Positions 20,883-30,479 of a stretch of 64,000 nucleotides of DNA are shown here, piece by piece. How positions within the stretch are numbered: position 1 is the stretch's first letter; every line of letters starts with the position of its first letter. Source of the stretch: Edaphobacter aggregans DSM 19364. GTDB taxonomy: Bacteria; Acidobacteriota; Terriglobia; Terriglobales; Acidobacteriaceae. The notes under the pieces were generated by a model. The model saw only the letters and a list, made by a program, of their open reading frames with translations. It did not search any database and had not been told where the DNA came from. The stretch spans positions 1-64,000 of the forward strand of contig NZ_JQKI01000022.1 of assembly GCF_000745965.1 (NCBI RefSeq), in the 5' to 3' direction. Made by a program: the position numbers and the translations under genes.

Positions 20883-23800
20883 TTAGGCTACAGCGCGGCG
20901 TGAAGCGTTCTCGTCGCGTCGGTTCAGGTTGACGCTGACCACCTTCGAGACGCCGGGCTCCTGCATGGTGACACCGTAGATGACATCGGCCTGGGACATC
21001 GTGCGCTTGCTGTGCGTGATGACGACGAACTGCGTGTTTGCACTCATGTCGGCGATCAGCTTGGCGAAGCGGCCGACGTTCGTCTCATCCAGCGGAGCGT
21101 CGACCTCGTCGAGGATGCAGAACGGCGCCGGCTGGAACTGGAAGATGCCGACTAGCAGAGAGAGAGCGGTGAGGGCCTTCTCGCCGCCTGAGAGCAGAAG
21201 GATGTTCTGCAGCTTCTTACCGGGCGGCGAGGCGACGATGTCGATGCCGCTCTCGGCCGAGTTCTCGGCGTCGGTCAGCTTCATGAAGGCCTGGCCGCCG
21301 CCAAAGAGCTTCGAGAAGGTGACGGAGAAGTTCTCGTTGATGACCAGGAAGGCCTCGTCGAACTTCTGCCGCGAGACCTCGTCGATCTCCTTGATCGAGG
21401 CCTGCGTATTCTCGATAGAGTCGAGCAGGTCCTTGCGCTGCGTCTCGAGAAAGGCGTGGCGCTGCGTTGTCTCGTTGTACTCATCGAGCGCCATCATGTT
21501 CACCGGACCCATGGACTCGAGCTTCTGCTTCAGAGCGCGGGACTCTTCCTCCTCGGTGTGCAGAGCATCGCCTTCGATGCGAGCGATGGTTTGATCTTCA
21601 CGCAGCGTTACTGCCTCGACGGCGAGATCGTTCAGGCAGGTGGCCTCGATGTGCTCGATGTCGGAGGCCAGCCTGGCTGCGCGCGCGGTGTGGCCGGCGC
21701 GCTCCTCGCGAAGCGCCTCGGTCTCGTGGCGAAGCGTGCGCAGGCTCTGGTCGAGCTCGGTCATCGCGGCGCGCAGCTCGTTGGCCTCTGTGGTCAGGCG
21801 TGCTCCTTCGGCGAGTGCCGTCGCGCGCGTCTCGGAGAGCTCGGAGTGCTGTGTGGCGAGCGTCGAGGTCTCCTCTTCTCGGCGCAGCTTCTCCGCGCCC
21901 GAGGCTGCGAGCTGCTGCTCGAGCTGCTGAATGCGCTGGTTCTGGCTGTTGTAGAGGCGCGAGGTCTGATCGAAGTTCGACTGCGCGTTTCGGCGGCGCT
22001 CTTCAAGCCCGGCGAGCGAGGCCGATGCCTCGGCAGCCGACTGCTGGAACTGCTCGCGGCGACCGCGAAGCTCGTCCAGCTTGGCCTGAAGCTCAGCGAG
22101 CGAGCTTTCGAGACCGGCGCGCTCGGCCTCGAACGCCGCGGCCTCCTGCTGGCGCCGCGCAATCAGGTCGGTCTTCTGGTTGCGAGCGTCGCGGTTGCGC
22201 TCGGTGGCCAGCGACCACTCCTGCAGCCTCCGCTCGATGCGCGCGGTCTCGGACTCCATCTGGCGAAGCGCGGCGCCGGAGTTTGCCGCTTCACGCTCGG
22301 CATCGCGGCGCTCGTGCGTCTTGCTGTCGATGGTGGAGTTAAGCTCGGTGATCTGGCGCTGGAGGTCAGCGGTGCTCAGGTCGGCCTGCGCGAGCTGCTG
22401 CTCGGCCTGCTCGATCTTCTGCTGCACCTCGGTGAGCTCGCGCTTGAGCGCCAGCGGACCCTGGGCGCGCGGACGACCTCCGGTGACGGTGACGTTGTGG
22501 AAGGTCTCGCCGCTGGGCGAGAGGAAGAACGCGTGCGGGTTCGAGAGAGCAAGCGTGCGCGCCGTGTAGGAGTCCGGCGCGACGAAGCCCTCGCGAAGCT
22601 TGGGCAGGATGACCTCGAGCGACTTACCGAAGCCATCGAGCACGCGGATGCACTCGCGCAGCGGCACTACACCTTCGATATGTGCGGTGTTGCCGACGGC
22701 CTCACTGGTCATTCCCTCGGCGAAGGAGAAGTTGGCCTGCGCATCGCTGGGGTGCACGAGGAACGTTGCGCGGCCGGCCACGTCGGTCAGGAGCAGGTGC
22801 ATGCCGGCGTCGGCGGCGTCCCAGCTCTTGACGACGATGTAGTTCAGCTCGTCGCGCAGGAACTCATCGACGACGCTCTCATACTTGCCGTCAACTTCGA
22901 GAAAGTCTGCGAGCGTTCCGACGGGAGCCATCGTACCCGATTGCGCAGCCTTGCTGGACTTGAAGATGTTGCGGACAGTGTCGGTCGAGTAGCTGTGGTC
23001 GCGGATGAGGCCTTCGAGCGAGTTGCGCCTGCCGTGGAGGGTCGCCACCTCGCCGCGCAACTGGTCGCCGCGGCGCTTGCTCTCGTTCTCGTCCTTGCGG
23101 CGGGCGTCGATCTGAAGCCGCATCTCGGCGATCTCGGCCTCGAGCCGCTTCAGCCGCTCGGTCACGGACTCAAAGGAGAGCTTCACCTGACCACGCTGCA
23201 GGCCAAGCGTCTCAAGCTCCTGACGGGCGACCTCGGATTCGCGCTCGAGCCGCTGCGCCTCCTGCTCAAGGCCGGCGAGCGCCGCTGCGGCTTGTGCTTC
23301 CTCGTTGCGGGTCTGAGAGGCGCGCTGCACGAGTTGGAGCGTTTGGCGGCGGTTCTGCTCGGCCTGTTGCTCGGCTGCCTGGAGTGCGCGTACGGCCTCC
23401 TGGGCCTGCTGTTGCTGCTGCTGCACAGACTGGCGCGAGCTGTTCGACTCGGTCGTGGCGTTATCGAGGAAGCTGCGGTGTTGCTCAAGCTCACCTGCGA
23501 GGGAGGTCAGCTGCTCGCGGGCATGCGCGAGATCGTCGGCGCCGGTTGCGAGGCGCTGTGTCAGCTCGGCGATTCGGTCGGCGTTTGAGGCCGTGCGCGC
23601 CGTGATGCGCTCGAGCTCAACCGCGGACTGGTTGGCTCGCGAGCCCGCTTCGCGGATCTGCTGGTCGAGGGTGTAGCCGCGATTGATGCCTTCGGTATGC
23701 TCGGCGTCCATCTGCTCGAGCGAGGCGGCCTGCGCGTCGATCTGCGTGGCCAGCGCGGCGATCCTCTCGTTGGTTGCCGCTTGTTCGGCGTCGAGCTGGG

Positions 23801-24797
23801 CCATGCGGCTGGCGAGCACGACGCGAAGGCGGGTGCGAAGCTCGTCGCGTAGTGCACCGTAGCGCTCGGCTTTGGCGGCCTGACGCTTGAGCGTGGCCAT
23901 CTGCCGCGTAACCTCTTCAAAGATGTCGTTGACGCGGGCGAGGTTCTGCTTGGCGGACTCGAGACGAAGCTCGGCGAGGCGCTTCTTGGTCTTGAAGCGG
24001 GTGATGCCGGCGGCCTCCTCGATGATGCTGCGGCGATCGAGCGGCTTGGAGCTGAGCAGCTGGCCGATGCGCTCCTGACCGATGATAGCGTAGGACTCGC
24101 CGCCGAGGCCGGTGCCCATGAAGATGTCCTGGATGTCGCGCAGGCGGCAGATCTTGCCGTTGAGCAGGTACTCGGAGTCGCCGGAGCGGAAGAGGCGGCG
24201 CGTGATGGTGAGCTCGCCGGCGCGCACCGGAGCGCGGTTGAACTTGCGGCGGCGGATCTTCAGCACAACGTTGTTGGCGGAGGCGGGGTCTCCCTCGGTG
24301 GCTTCGCCGTTCGGATCAGCGGCTTCGACGATCTTGGGTGCCTCGCCCTCGATGACGGTGCCGGGCTGGGCCTCGGCGACGGCGTCCTCGGTCTCCTGTG
24401 CGCGCTGATGGCGAAGCTCAGTCTCGTTCCAGTCAGTAATGTTGGCCAGGACTTCCGCTGGGTGCTCGTCGGTGACGAGTACCTCGGGTCCGTCGGGGGA
24501 GAGCGCCGCTCCGTCGTAGACCTCGGGATCGACGAGGGTGAGCGAGACCTCGGCCATTCCGGTGGGCTTGCGGTCGCGCGTTCCGGCGAAGATGACGTCC
24601 TCCATCTTCACACCGCGCAGGCTCTTGGCCGACTGTTCGCCCAGAACCCAGGTGATGGCGTCGGAGATGTTCGACTTGCCGCAGCCGTTGGGGCCGACGA
24701 TGGCGGCGATGCCCTCGCCGGAGAGCTGGACCTCGGTGCGGTCGCAGAAGGATTTGAATCCGAGGATCTGGACTTTCTTGAGTTTGAGCAAAGTCAC
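20883..24797 (-). CDS. smc: Chromosome segregation ATPase SMC
   Basis: 1304 residues, against about 1180-1200 for most bacterial SMC. The N-terminal head has Walker A GPNGCGKS (35-42) and SGDSEYLLNGK with the FMGTGLGGESYAIIGQ region. Two long coiled coils (about 260-620 and 800-1110) flank the hinge (about 620-790, GTLADFLEVDGKYESVVDEFL). The C-terminal head has the ABC signature LLSGGEKALTALSLL and Walker B FCILDEVDAPLDETN. SMC organises and segregates the chromosome with ScpA/ScpB. The extra length is mostly an acidic low-complexity insert of about 85-90 residues between residues 92 and 192 in the N-terminal head. The start at 24797 gives the family N-terminus MTLLKLKKVQILGFKSFCD. Confidence 0.96.
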   Translation of the reverse strand: MTLLKLKKVQILGFKSFCDRTEVQLSGEGIAAIVGPNGCGKSNISDAITWVLGEQSAKSLRGVKMEDVIFAGTRDRKPTGMAEVSLTLVDPEVYDGAALSPDGPEVLVTDEHPAEVLANITDWNETELRHQRAQETEDAVAEAQPGTVIEGEAPKIVEAADPNGEATEGDPASANNVVLKIRRRKFNRAPVRAGELTITRRLFRSGDSEYLLNGKICRLRDIQDIFMGTGLGGESYAIIGQERIGQLLSSKPLDRRSIIEEAAGITRFKTKKRLAELRLESAKQNLARVNDIFEEVTRQMATLKRQAAKAERYGALRDELRTRLRVVLASRMAQLDAEQAATNERIAALATQIDAQAASLEQMDAEHTEGINRGYTLDQQIREAGSRANQSAVELERITARTASNADRIAELTQRLATGADDLAHAREQLTSLAGELEQHRSFLDNATTESNSSRQSVQQQQQQAQEAVRALQAAEQQAEQNRRQTLQLVQRASQTRNEEAQAAAALAGLEQEAQRLERESEVARQELETLGLQRGQVKLSFESVTERLKRLEAEIAEMRLQIDARRKDENESKRRGDQLRGEVATLHGRRNSLEGLIRDHSYSTDTVRNIFKSSKAAQSGTMAPVGTLADFLEVDGKYESVVDEFLRDELNYIVVKSWDAADAGMHLLLTDVAGRATFLVHPSDAQANFSFAEGMTSEAVGNTAHIEGVVPLRECIRVLDGFGKSLEVILPKLREGFVAPDSYTARTLALSNPHAFFLSPSGETFHNVTVTGGRPRAQGPLALKRELTEVQQKIEQAEQQLAQADLSTADLQRQITELNSTIDSKTHERRDAEREAANSGAALRQMESETARIERRLQEWSLATERNRDARNQKTDLIARRQQEAAAFEAERAGLESSLAELQAKLDELRGRREQFQQSAAEASASLAGLEERRRNAQSNFDQTSRLYNSQNQRIQQLEQQLAASGAEKLRREEETSTLATQHSELSETRATALAEGARLTTEANELRAAMTELDQSLRTLRHETEALREERAGHTARAARLASDIEHIEATCLNDLAVEAVTLREDQTIARIEGDALHTEEEESRALKQKLESMGPVNMMALDEYNETTQRHAFLETQRKDLLDSIENTQASIKEIDEVSRQKFDEAFLVINENFSVTFSKLFGGGQAFMKLTDAENSAESGIDIVASPPGKKLQNILLLSGGEKALTALSLLVGIFQFQPAPFCILDEVDAPLDETNVGRFAKLIADMSANTQFVVITHSKRTMSQADVIYGVTMQEPGVSKVVSVNLNRRDENASRRAVA

Positions 24798-25312
24798 CTC
24801 TCAGCGGTGCGCTGCTTCCTGGGGAAGGGCACCTTAGTTAAGACTGACCTAACTTTAGCCCGCGCCGGGAGGCGGAATCAACGGTCGCAACACCACCTGT
24901 TGTGGATAAGCAGTCCCTAATACAACGAATGGGTCGTTTTCACCGAATGTGTGGAATTTCGCTTGGAGGAGTGAGGGTTCTGTTGTCTTTGAGGCAGAGT
25001 TGGTTTGTCTGCCTGTGACGTGGTGGCAGTCATGATCGTACACGCGACGGAGGTGAGGAAGTGCATCCACATCTTGGCGTTTTCCCTCGAAGACAGGGGA
25101 AACTCTCACGAAGCTTGCCATAGAGCAACGTGGTTTCTATAATCCGCATCATCATGCCGTGATTGCACCAGGCAGTTTGAACCGCTTGACCACTGGGGTT
25201 GAGTGCAGGTGGGACGACTGACGATGCGCCATCCAGGTTGTGATATCGATCTGACCCCGGAGTCACCGGAAGGCAGAAACTCGAAAAGAGAGATCTAACT
25301 GAGGAGTGTGGA
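24798..25312. other. Divergent intergenic region between smc and a TPR protein gene
   Basis: 515 bases with no supported gene. It holds the promoters of smc (leftward) and of the exported protein (rightward) and a perfect DnaA box at 24901-24909. No strong hairpin or repeat was found. Confidence 0.45.
24901..24909 (-). promoter_or_regulatory. DnaA box (TTATCCACA)
   Basis: A perfect consensus box on the minus strand, 104 bases upstream of the smc start. DnaA acts as a transcription regulator as well as initiator, so it may tie smc expression to replication; a single box could also be chance. Confidence 0.45.
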
Positions 25313-26632
25313 ATGAAGAAGGCAGTAGTTGCGTCTCTCCTGGCGGTCGCTAGCGTTGCATCCGGTGCGCGTGTTGCGGTTGCACAAACCCAGGTGAATC
25401 TGGGATCGAACGCGCAGCAAACGGGCGGAGGCGTCACGCTGCCTCCGGCTGAGTACAACGCATATACAGCGGCCATCGGCCAGAGCACACCGCAGGCGCA
25501 GGCCCCGGCACTGGAGTCGTTCCTGACGACGTATCCGCAGTCTCAGGTGAAGGGCGATGTGCTGCAGCGCCTGATGCTGGCGTACAGCTCGTTCGACCCG
25601 GCCAAGACGCTCGATGCCGCCGACCGGCTCCTGCAGGTCGACCCGAACAATCTTCGGGCGCTCACGTTCGAGGCGTACTTCCGGCTGCAGGGCGCCGATC
25701 AGATCACCGATCCGGCGGCCAAGCAGGCTGCGCTCGACAAGGCCGCCGACTACGCCCAGAAGGGCCTGAGCGCAACGAAGCCTGCCGATATGAGCGACGC
25801 TGACTTCAATAGCGTCAAGACAGCAGCAGCTCCTGTGTTTCACCGCGCGATCGCGACCGCGGCTCTCGGAAAGAAGGACGGCGCGACCGCGGTTAGTAAT
25901 CTGAAGGCCAACCTCGCTGCGGCGAAGCCAGAGGAGACCAAGACCCCCGGTCTGATCCTGCAAGATACCTACTACCTGGGTTATGCGTACTACACGTCGA
26001 CTCCGCCGGACCTGCTGAACTGCACCTGGTATACGGCTCGAGCCGCTAGTTTTGCTCCGGAGCCTTATAAGACTAATTTCATGAACCTGGCGAAGTATTG
26101 CTACAAGAAATACCACGGCGCCGACGACGGTTTTGATGCAGTGATGACGGCATCGCAAGCGAGCCTGGATCCGCCGGCGAATTTTTCTGACACGATCAAG
26201 CCTGCTCCGAAGCCTGCTGACATTGTGAAGCAGGTGATTGCGACGACCCCGGATCTGGCGACCCTGGCGATCTCGGACAAGGAGTTCATCCTGCAGAACG
26301 GCTCGCCTGAGGACGCTGCGAAGGTCTGGGACACGATCAAGGGCAAGTCTGTTCAGTTCCCGGATGCGACGGTGGTCGCTGTGGCGGACACGGCGCTGCA
26401 GGTCGCGGTCTCAGACGACGCTGTGGCGTCGAAGACGGCGGACTTCACCTTCAACTTGGCGGCTCCGCTGAAGACGCCTCCGGCGGTGGCAGCGAAGGTG
26501 ACGGTGAGCGGAACCTACGCCTCGTACACGCCGAACCCGATCATGATCACGATGAGCGACGGCGCGGTCGTCGAGCCGAAGAAGACGACGAAGCCGTCCC
26601 CGGCTCATCGGCCGCCTCCGCGCAAGCACTAA
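25313..26632 (+). CDS. Exported TPR-like protein
   Basis: 439 residues. Signal peptide MKKAVVASLLAVASVASGARVAVAQ, then TPR-like helical pairs (about 55-180, DVLQRLMLAYSSFDPAKTLDAADRLLQVDPNNLRALTFEAY) and a further helical part (about 190-290). A beta domain follows (about 330-420, FTFNLAAPLKTPPAVAAKVTVSGTYASYTPNPIMITMSDGAV), and the basic tail KKTTKPSPAHRPPPRKH ends the protein. GAGGAG lies before the ATG. Such periplasmic TPR proteins usually act as scaffolds for envelope assembly. The terminator at 26654 follows 22 bases after the stop. Confidence 0.72.
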   Translation: MKKAVVASLLAVASVASGARVAVAQTQVNLGSNAQQTGGGVTLPPAEYNAYTAAIGQSTPQAQAPALESFLTTYPQSQVKGDVLQRLMLAYSSFDPAKTLDAADRLLQVDPNNLRALTFEAYFRLQGADQITDPAAKQAALDKAADYAQKGLSATKPADMSDADFNSVKTAAAPVFHRAIATAALGKKDGATAVSNLKANLAAAKPEETKTPGLILQDTYYLGYAYYTSTPPDLLNCTWYTARAASFAPEPYKTNFMNLAKYCYKKYHGADDGFDAVMTASQASLDPPANFSDTIKPAPKPADIVKQVIATTPDLATLAISDKEFILQNGSPEDAAKVWDTIKGKSVQFPDATVVAVADTALQVAVSDDAVASKTADFTFNLAAPLKTPPAVAAKVTVSGTYASYTPNPIMITMSDGAVVEPKKTTKPSPAHRPPPRKH

Positions 26633-27223
26633 ACTGAACCTGAGTCAAAAACGGGGCAGCCCTTCGGGGCTGCCCTTTGCTTTGCGGAAATGGATCCCCC
26701 CGTACTAAAGGACGCAAAGTCTTCGAATGAAAGGAGATAGATGGGTACTTCGTATCCGGGGAGGCGCCGTGCCTAGTCACCGTCAAAAGAACCACTACTT
26801 CTCTAGTGAATCCGGTGAAATTAATCGGCAAATGGATGTTGTTGAATCTTAGGTGGTTAGTCGTGGCTGGGGCTTGACAGCCGTTTTTTCGGGGATTTTC
26901 GACACTGTGAACCGTCCGAACCGCGCAATTCAGGCTGTTGCTTCGATGGATCGCGGGAGGATAATACGCATGCGCCCTTGAAGGGACGATCGTCAAAGAC
27001 ATTTCCCTTGTTGAATTCGAGCATTCGGAGGCTGCCGCTGATTGAGTAGACGCGGCGGGAATCTGGATGCGTTGGCGAACCACGAAAGGTTAGCCGTTTA
27101 CTAAAACACTCAGGGTGAAAAAAAGAGTTTGCCATTTGAGTGATTCGTTGCGTCGTCGCAATTCTGCGATAGCCGCACCAAACGGGCCACGGAGTGAAAG
27201 AAGCAGCAAGAAGGGAGAAGCAC
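26633..27223. other. Intergenic region after exported TPR gene
   Basis: 591 bases with a terminator at the start and the promoter region of the next gene at the end. Open frames on the minus strand (for example 26857-27315) look like chance. A tiny 11-codon frame near 26741 has a good ribosome binding site but no other support. Confidence 0.4.
26654..26675 (+). terminator. Intrinsic terminator
   Basis: GGGCAGCCC-TTCG-GGGCTGCCC, a 9-bp GC stem with a stable UUCG tetraloop, followed by a T-rich run. It ends transcription of the exported TPR gene. Confidence 0.85.
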
Positions 27224-27922
27224 ATGGACCGCATGCTTGTGGTTGTTTTTGACAGCGAAACGAAGGCGTACGAAGGCAAGAAGGCACTGTTACAGCTGGA
27301 TGCGGAAGGCAGCATCGGGGTGTATGGCTACGCCATAGTGGCAAAGGATGCGGACGGCACGGCATCGCTGAAGCAGGGCGACGACACCGGACCGCTTGGA
27401 ACGCTGATGGGAACGTCGCTTGGGAGCCTGGTCGGTGTTCTGTTTGGACCGGCGGGACTGGCGATTGGAGCGACCGCGGGCTTTGCTGGCGGCGCTACGG
27501 CGGATTTGCTCAACGCCGGAGTCAGCGAGGACTTCATCGACGATGTCACGAAGGTCGTGTCACCGGGTAAGGTTGCCCTTGTTGCGGAGATCGAGGAGGA
27601 TTGGACGACTCCGGTAGACACCCGGATGGAAGCGATCGGAGGGATGGTCTTCCGTCGCTCTCTGGCGGAGGTGACTCAGCGGTTGCACGATGAGCATGTT
27701 GCGGCGATGAAGGCTGACATGGCGCAGTTGAAAGCCGAGCACGCACAGGCCAGCGCCGATCGCAAGGCCAAGCTCCACGAAAAGATCAACAAGCTGGACT
27801 CGAAGATTCAGGCCCAGCTGGAAGCGGCCAAGGAGAAGCGCCAGGCTGCAGAACGTACCGCTCAGGCGAAGGCCCAGATTCTGAAAGCCAAGGCGACCAA
27901 GGCGGGGGCAGCAGCAGCGTGA
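27224..27922 (+). CDS. DUF1269-like membrane protein with coiled-coil tail
   Basis: 232 residues from ATG 27224 (AAGGGAGAAG eight bases before). Residues 1-140 match DUF1269/glycine-zipper type proteins: MLVVVFDSETKAYEGKKALLQLDAEGSIGVYGYAIV, then two Gly-rich membrane segments with the zipper pattern (GTLMGTSLGSLVGVLFGPAGLAIGATAGFAGGA) and VSPGKVALVAEIEEDW. Residues 150-232 form a charged coiled coil (AQLKAEHAQASADRKAKLHEKINKLDSKIQAQLEAAKEKR). Family members are linked to acid or envelope stress. It precedes the M48 and HdeD genes on the same strand. Confidence 0.75.
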   Translation: MDRMLVVVFDSETKAYEGKKALLQLDAEGSIGVYGYAIVAKDADGTASLKQGDDTGPLGTLMGTSLGSLVGVLFGPAGLAIGATAGFAGGATADLLNAGVSEDFIDDVTKVVSPGKVALVAEIEEDWTTPVDTRMEAIGGMVFRRSLAEVTQRLHDEHVAAMKADMAQLKAEHAQASADRKAKLHEKINKLDSKIQAQLEAAKEKRQAAERTAQAKAQILKAKATKAGAAAA

Positions 27923-28017
27923 TAAAACAGTCAACTGAACTGGAACCGCCCGCACAGTGGGACTTTATGCGGGCGGTTTCACTGATACAGCGAATACAGG
28001 CAGTTCATTGGAGATAC

Positions 28018-28902
28018 ATGCCTAGCTTTGGACGAATTTCGAAGTCACTGGCGCTGACTCTTTCGGTGTTCTTTCTGGGGATCTCCGGATGCACGGGACC
28101 TCGAACCCCGCCGCAGGAGCAGAGCCAGCAGGGACAGGCTCAGCCTGCACAGAAGCCGGCGATGGAGAGCCAGCAGGCGCAGGAGCAGGACGCCGAGGTG
28201 CAGATGGGCGAGGAGGTCTTCAACGAGTTGAAGGCCAAGGGGGAGATCGTCGAGTCGTCACCGTTGTACGACGAGCTGAAGCCCATCGCGGAGGCCATTA
28301 CGCGAGCGGCGCAGCCGCAGTACAACCATCCTTTCAAGTTCTACCTCGTGCATGAGAAGCAGCCGAATGCGTTCGCCACTCCCGGGGGAAACGTCTATGT
28401 GGTGGATTCGCTGCTGTACTTCGTCAAGAACAAGGAGCAGCTGGCGGGAACGTTGTGCCACGAGGTCTCACACACGATCCATCACGACACGATGGAGCTG
28501 ATGGAAAAGCAGGCGAAGATAGAGCGGCGCGAACTCGGGGCCGCATTGCTTCTGGGCCCGACGCGCGCGCATCTGCTGGCGATTGCGCTGATCGGCAAAC
28601 TGCATTCGCTCGGCTACTCGCGCGGCGCGGAGCAGCGAGCAGACCTGACGGGCTCGGACATCTGCGCCCAGACCGGGTACAACCCGTGGGGATTGATCTG
28701 GCTGTTTCAGGACTTTCAAGCCGCTAACCCGGACCAGCTGCCACAGCTTTTGTCGGATCATCCCGACGATCAGAACAGGATTGCTGCGCTGAAGCGGCAC
28801 TTCCGGCAGAATCCGTCGGTGTTCGGAAAGTTCAGCCCGGACCCCAAGACGGCTACGTCGATGACTGTTCCGAAGAACGCCTCGGAGGTTTTTCTCCACT
28901 AG
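28018..28902 (+). CDS. M48-family zinc metalloprotease lipoprotein
   Basis: 294 residues from ATG 28018 (GGAGA five bases upstream); the longer frame from 27919 overlaps the previous stop and lacks a site. The N-terminus is a lipoprotein signal, SLALTLSVFFLGISGC with Cys25. The zinc protease motif is LCHEVSHTIHHD (HExSH, both His and the Glu), with a likely third ligand Glu in RGAEQRADLTG. The M48 domain covers about 90-255; there is no TPR domain as in BepA. Such proteins clean up misfolded outer-membrane proteins in the periplasm. Attached to the outer or inner membrane by lipid. Confidence 0.85.
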   Translation: MPSFGRISKSLALTLSVFFLGISGCTGPRTPPQEQSQQGQAQPAQKPAMESQQAQEQDAEVQMGEEVFNELKAKGEIVESSPLYDELKPIAEAITRAAQPQYNHPFKFYLVHEKQPNAFATPGGNVYVVDSLLYFVKNKEQLAGTLCHEVSHTIHHDTMELMEKQAKIERRELGAALLLGPTRAHLLAIALIGKLHSLGYSRGAEQRADLTGSDICAQTGYNPWGLIWLFQDFQAANPDQLPQLLSDHPDDQNRIAALKRHFRQNPSVFGKFSPDPKTATSMTVPKNASEVFLH

Positions 28903-28943
28903 GACGTTCACCAGACCACTTGAAATTCGAAAGGAGTAAGTCC

Positions 28944-29522
28944 ATGAGTAATCTTTCCAGCATATTGGCATCGGGAATCGATGAAGTCAGAAGGTCATGG
29001 CTCTGGTTTTTCGCGTGCGGTATCGCGCTGGTGGTGCTTGGCGCGGCTTGCATCGTGAAGTCGCAGACGGCTACGACATTCTCCATCTTGGTTTTGGGCT
29101 GGGTCCTTGCGATCAGCGGAGTCGTATGGTTAATTGGCTCCTTCCTTACGCTGAGCTGGGGAGGATTCTTTGTCTATCTGTTGAATGCGATTGTTCGGGG
29201 AGTGACCGGATACCTCCTGGTCAGCCATCCAAGCGCAGGTGCGGAGGGTGTCACGATGGTGCTCGCTTCACTGTTTATCGTGGGAGGGCTCTTCCGGATT
29301 GTCGGAGCGAGTGCGATTCAGTTTCCACGGTGGGGCTGGACTGTTTTTGCGGGTCTAGTCTCAGTAGGACTGGGCATCTACCTTCTGGCCAACTGGTCTA
29401 CGACCAGTACTTATTTCATTGGCATCGCCATCGGGACGGACCTTATCCTCGACGGCGCTTCCTTGCTGGGATTCGCTGGCGCGATTCACAGTCTGCCCGC
29501 AGCGCATCCCAGAGCGGCCTAA
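28944..29522 (+). CDS. HdeD-family membrane protein
   Basis: 192 residues from ATG 28944 with AAAGGAG eight bases upstream. Six hydrophobic segments (from LWFFACGIALVVLGAACIVKS to FIGIAIGTDLILDGASLLGFA) follow the HdeD pattern of repeated pairs with small-residue helices. HdeD proteins protect against acid stress in enterics; here the role is inferred from family and from the neighbouring envelope-stress genes. Start is well supported. Confidence 0.8.
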   Translation: MSNLSSILASGIDEVRRSWLWFFACGIALVVLGAACIVKSQTATTFSILVLGWVLAISGVVWLIGSFLTLSWGGFFVYLLNAIVRGVTGYLLVSHPSAGAEGVTMVLASLFIVGGLFRIVGASAIQFPRWGWTVFAGLVSVGLGIYLLANWSTTSTYFIGIAIGTDLILDGASLLGFAGAIHSLPAAHPRAA

Positions 29523-29532
29523 GCGCGCGGCG

Positions 29533-30327
29533 CTATTCGCCGAGGATGAGGTGCTGGATGGAGTGGGCACGGCCGTTGGCTCCATCGCAGCTGATGAGGA
29601 CGGCGCACATCTTGGGGTTCTTTTTGGCGGCCTCGAACTTGCCGGGCATTCCGGTGAGGAAGCGGTTGAGGACGAGCTCGGTTTCGACGCCGATGACGGA
29701 GTCGTAGGGGCCGGACATGCCGACGTCGGTGATGTAGGCGGTGCCGTGGGGAAGGACGCGGGCGTCGGCGGTGGGGATGTGGGTGTGGGTGCCGACGATG
29801 GCGGTGATGCGGCCGTCGAGGTACCAGCCGAGGGCGACCTTTTCGCTGGTGGTCTCGGCGTGGATGTCGAGGAGGATGACGGACGCGGTGATCTGGGAGA
29901 GGAGCTCGTCGGCCTTGCGGAAGGGGTCGTCGCAGGAGGACATGAAGACGCGGCCCTGGAGGTTGATGACGGCGTACTCTTGGCCGGTGGGGAGTTCGCC
30001 CTGATAGAAGCCGAAGCCGGGGGTTCCGACGGCGTAGTTGGCGGGGCGCAGGATGCGGCGGCCGCGGAGGTGGGAGTCGGCGGGAACGGTCATGTACTCG
30101 AAGATCTCGCGCTTGTCCCAGATGTGGTTGCCGGTGGTGATGACGTGGGCTCCCATGTCGAAGATCTCTTCGGCGAGGGAGGGGGTGATGCCGAAGCCTC
30201 CGGCGGCGTTTTCGCCGTTGATGACGAGGAGGTCGACGGAGTTGGTTTCGATGACGTGGGGAAGATGCTCGCGTACGATGTGGCGGCCGGCGGAGCCGAA
30301 GATGTCGCCGACGAAGAGGATATTCAC
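29533..30327 (-). CDS. YmdB-like metallophosphoesterase (2',3'-cyclic phosphodiesterase family)
   Basis: 264 residues, the normal length of the TIGR00282/YmdB family. The metal site motifs are clear: MNILFVGDIFGSAGR (Asp), INGENAAGG (Glu-Asn), ITTGNHIWD (Asn-His), LLDIHAETTSEK and VGTHTHIPTAD (His-x-His), with TDVGMSGPYDSVIG near the end. In Bacillus the homologue hydrolyses 2',3'-cyclic nucleotides and helps control biofilm or sporulation genes. It is convergent with the HdeD gene (11-base gap). Confidence 0.9.
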   Translation of the reverse strand: MNILFVGDIFGSAGRHIVREHLPHVIETNSVDLLVINGENAAGGFGITPSLAEEIFDMGAHVITTGNHIWDKREIFEYMTVPADSHLRGRRILRPANYAVGTPGFGFYQGELPTGQEYAVINLQGRVFMSSCDDPFRKADELLSQITASVILLDIHAETTSEKVALGWYLDGRITAIVGTHTHIPTADARVLPHGTAYITDVGMSGPYDSVIGVETELVLNRFLTGMPGKFEAAKKNPKMCAVLISCDGANGRAHSIQHLILGE

Positions 30328-30372
30328 TCAAAGATTTTACATGGGGGTAGTTGGCTAGGATGCGGTGAAGGT

Positions 30373-30423
30373 GGAGAAGCAGGTTCCTCCGCTGCGGCGC
30401 TGCGGGCCTTCGGTCGGGATGAC
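30373..30423 (+). repeat. Dispersed intergenic repeat, copy A
   Basis: About 51 bases starting GGAGAAGCAGGTTCCTCC and ending CGGTCGGGATGAC. Copies B (33105-33155) and C (47497-47541) share the start GAAGCAG...CTCC and end CGGTCG(A/G)(A/G)ATGAC. It lies between ymdB-like and Rrf2 genes. Confidence 0.65.
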
Positions 30424-30479
30424 GGGAAGTAACGGTTTGTGGAAGGCACGGTGCATCGCTGTTGTGTTAGTTTGCTTGC

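Noticed and set aside
21456..23588. Long antisense frame in smc
   Set aside because: The codon pattern mirrors the smc reading frame in this GC-rich gene; the protein is a low-complexity Leu/Arg/Gly string with no domain.
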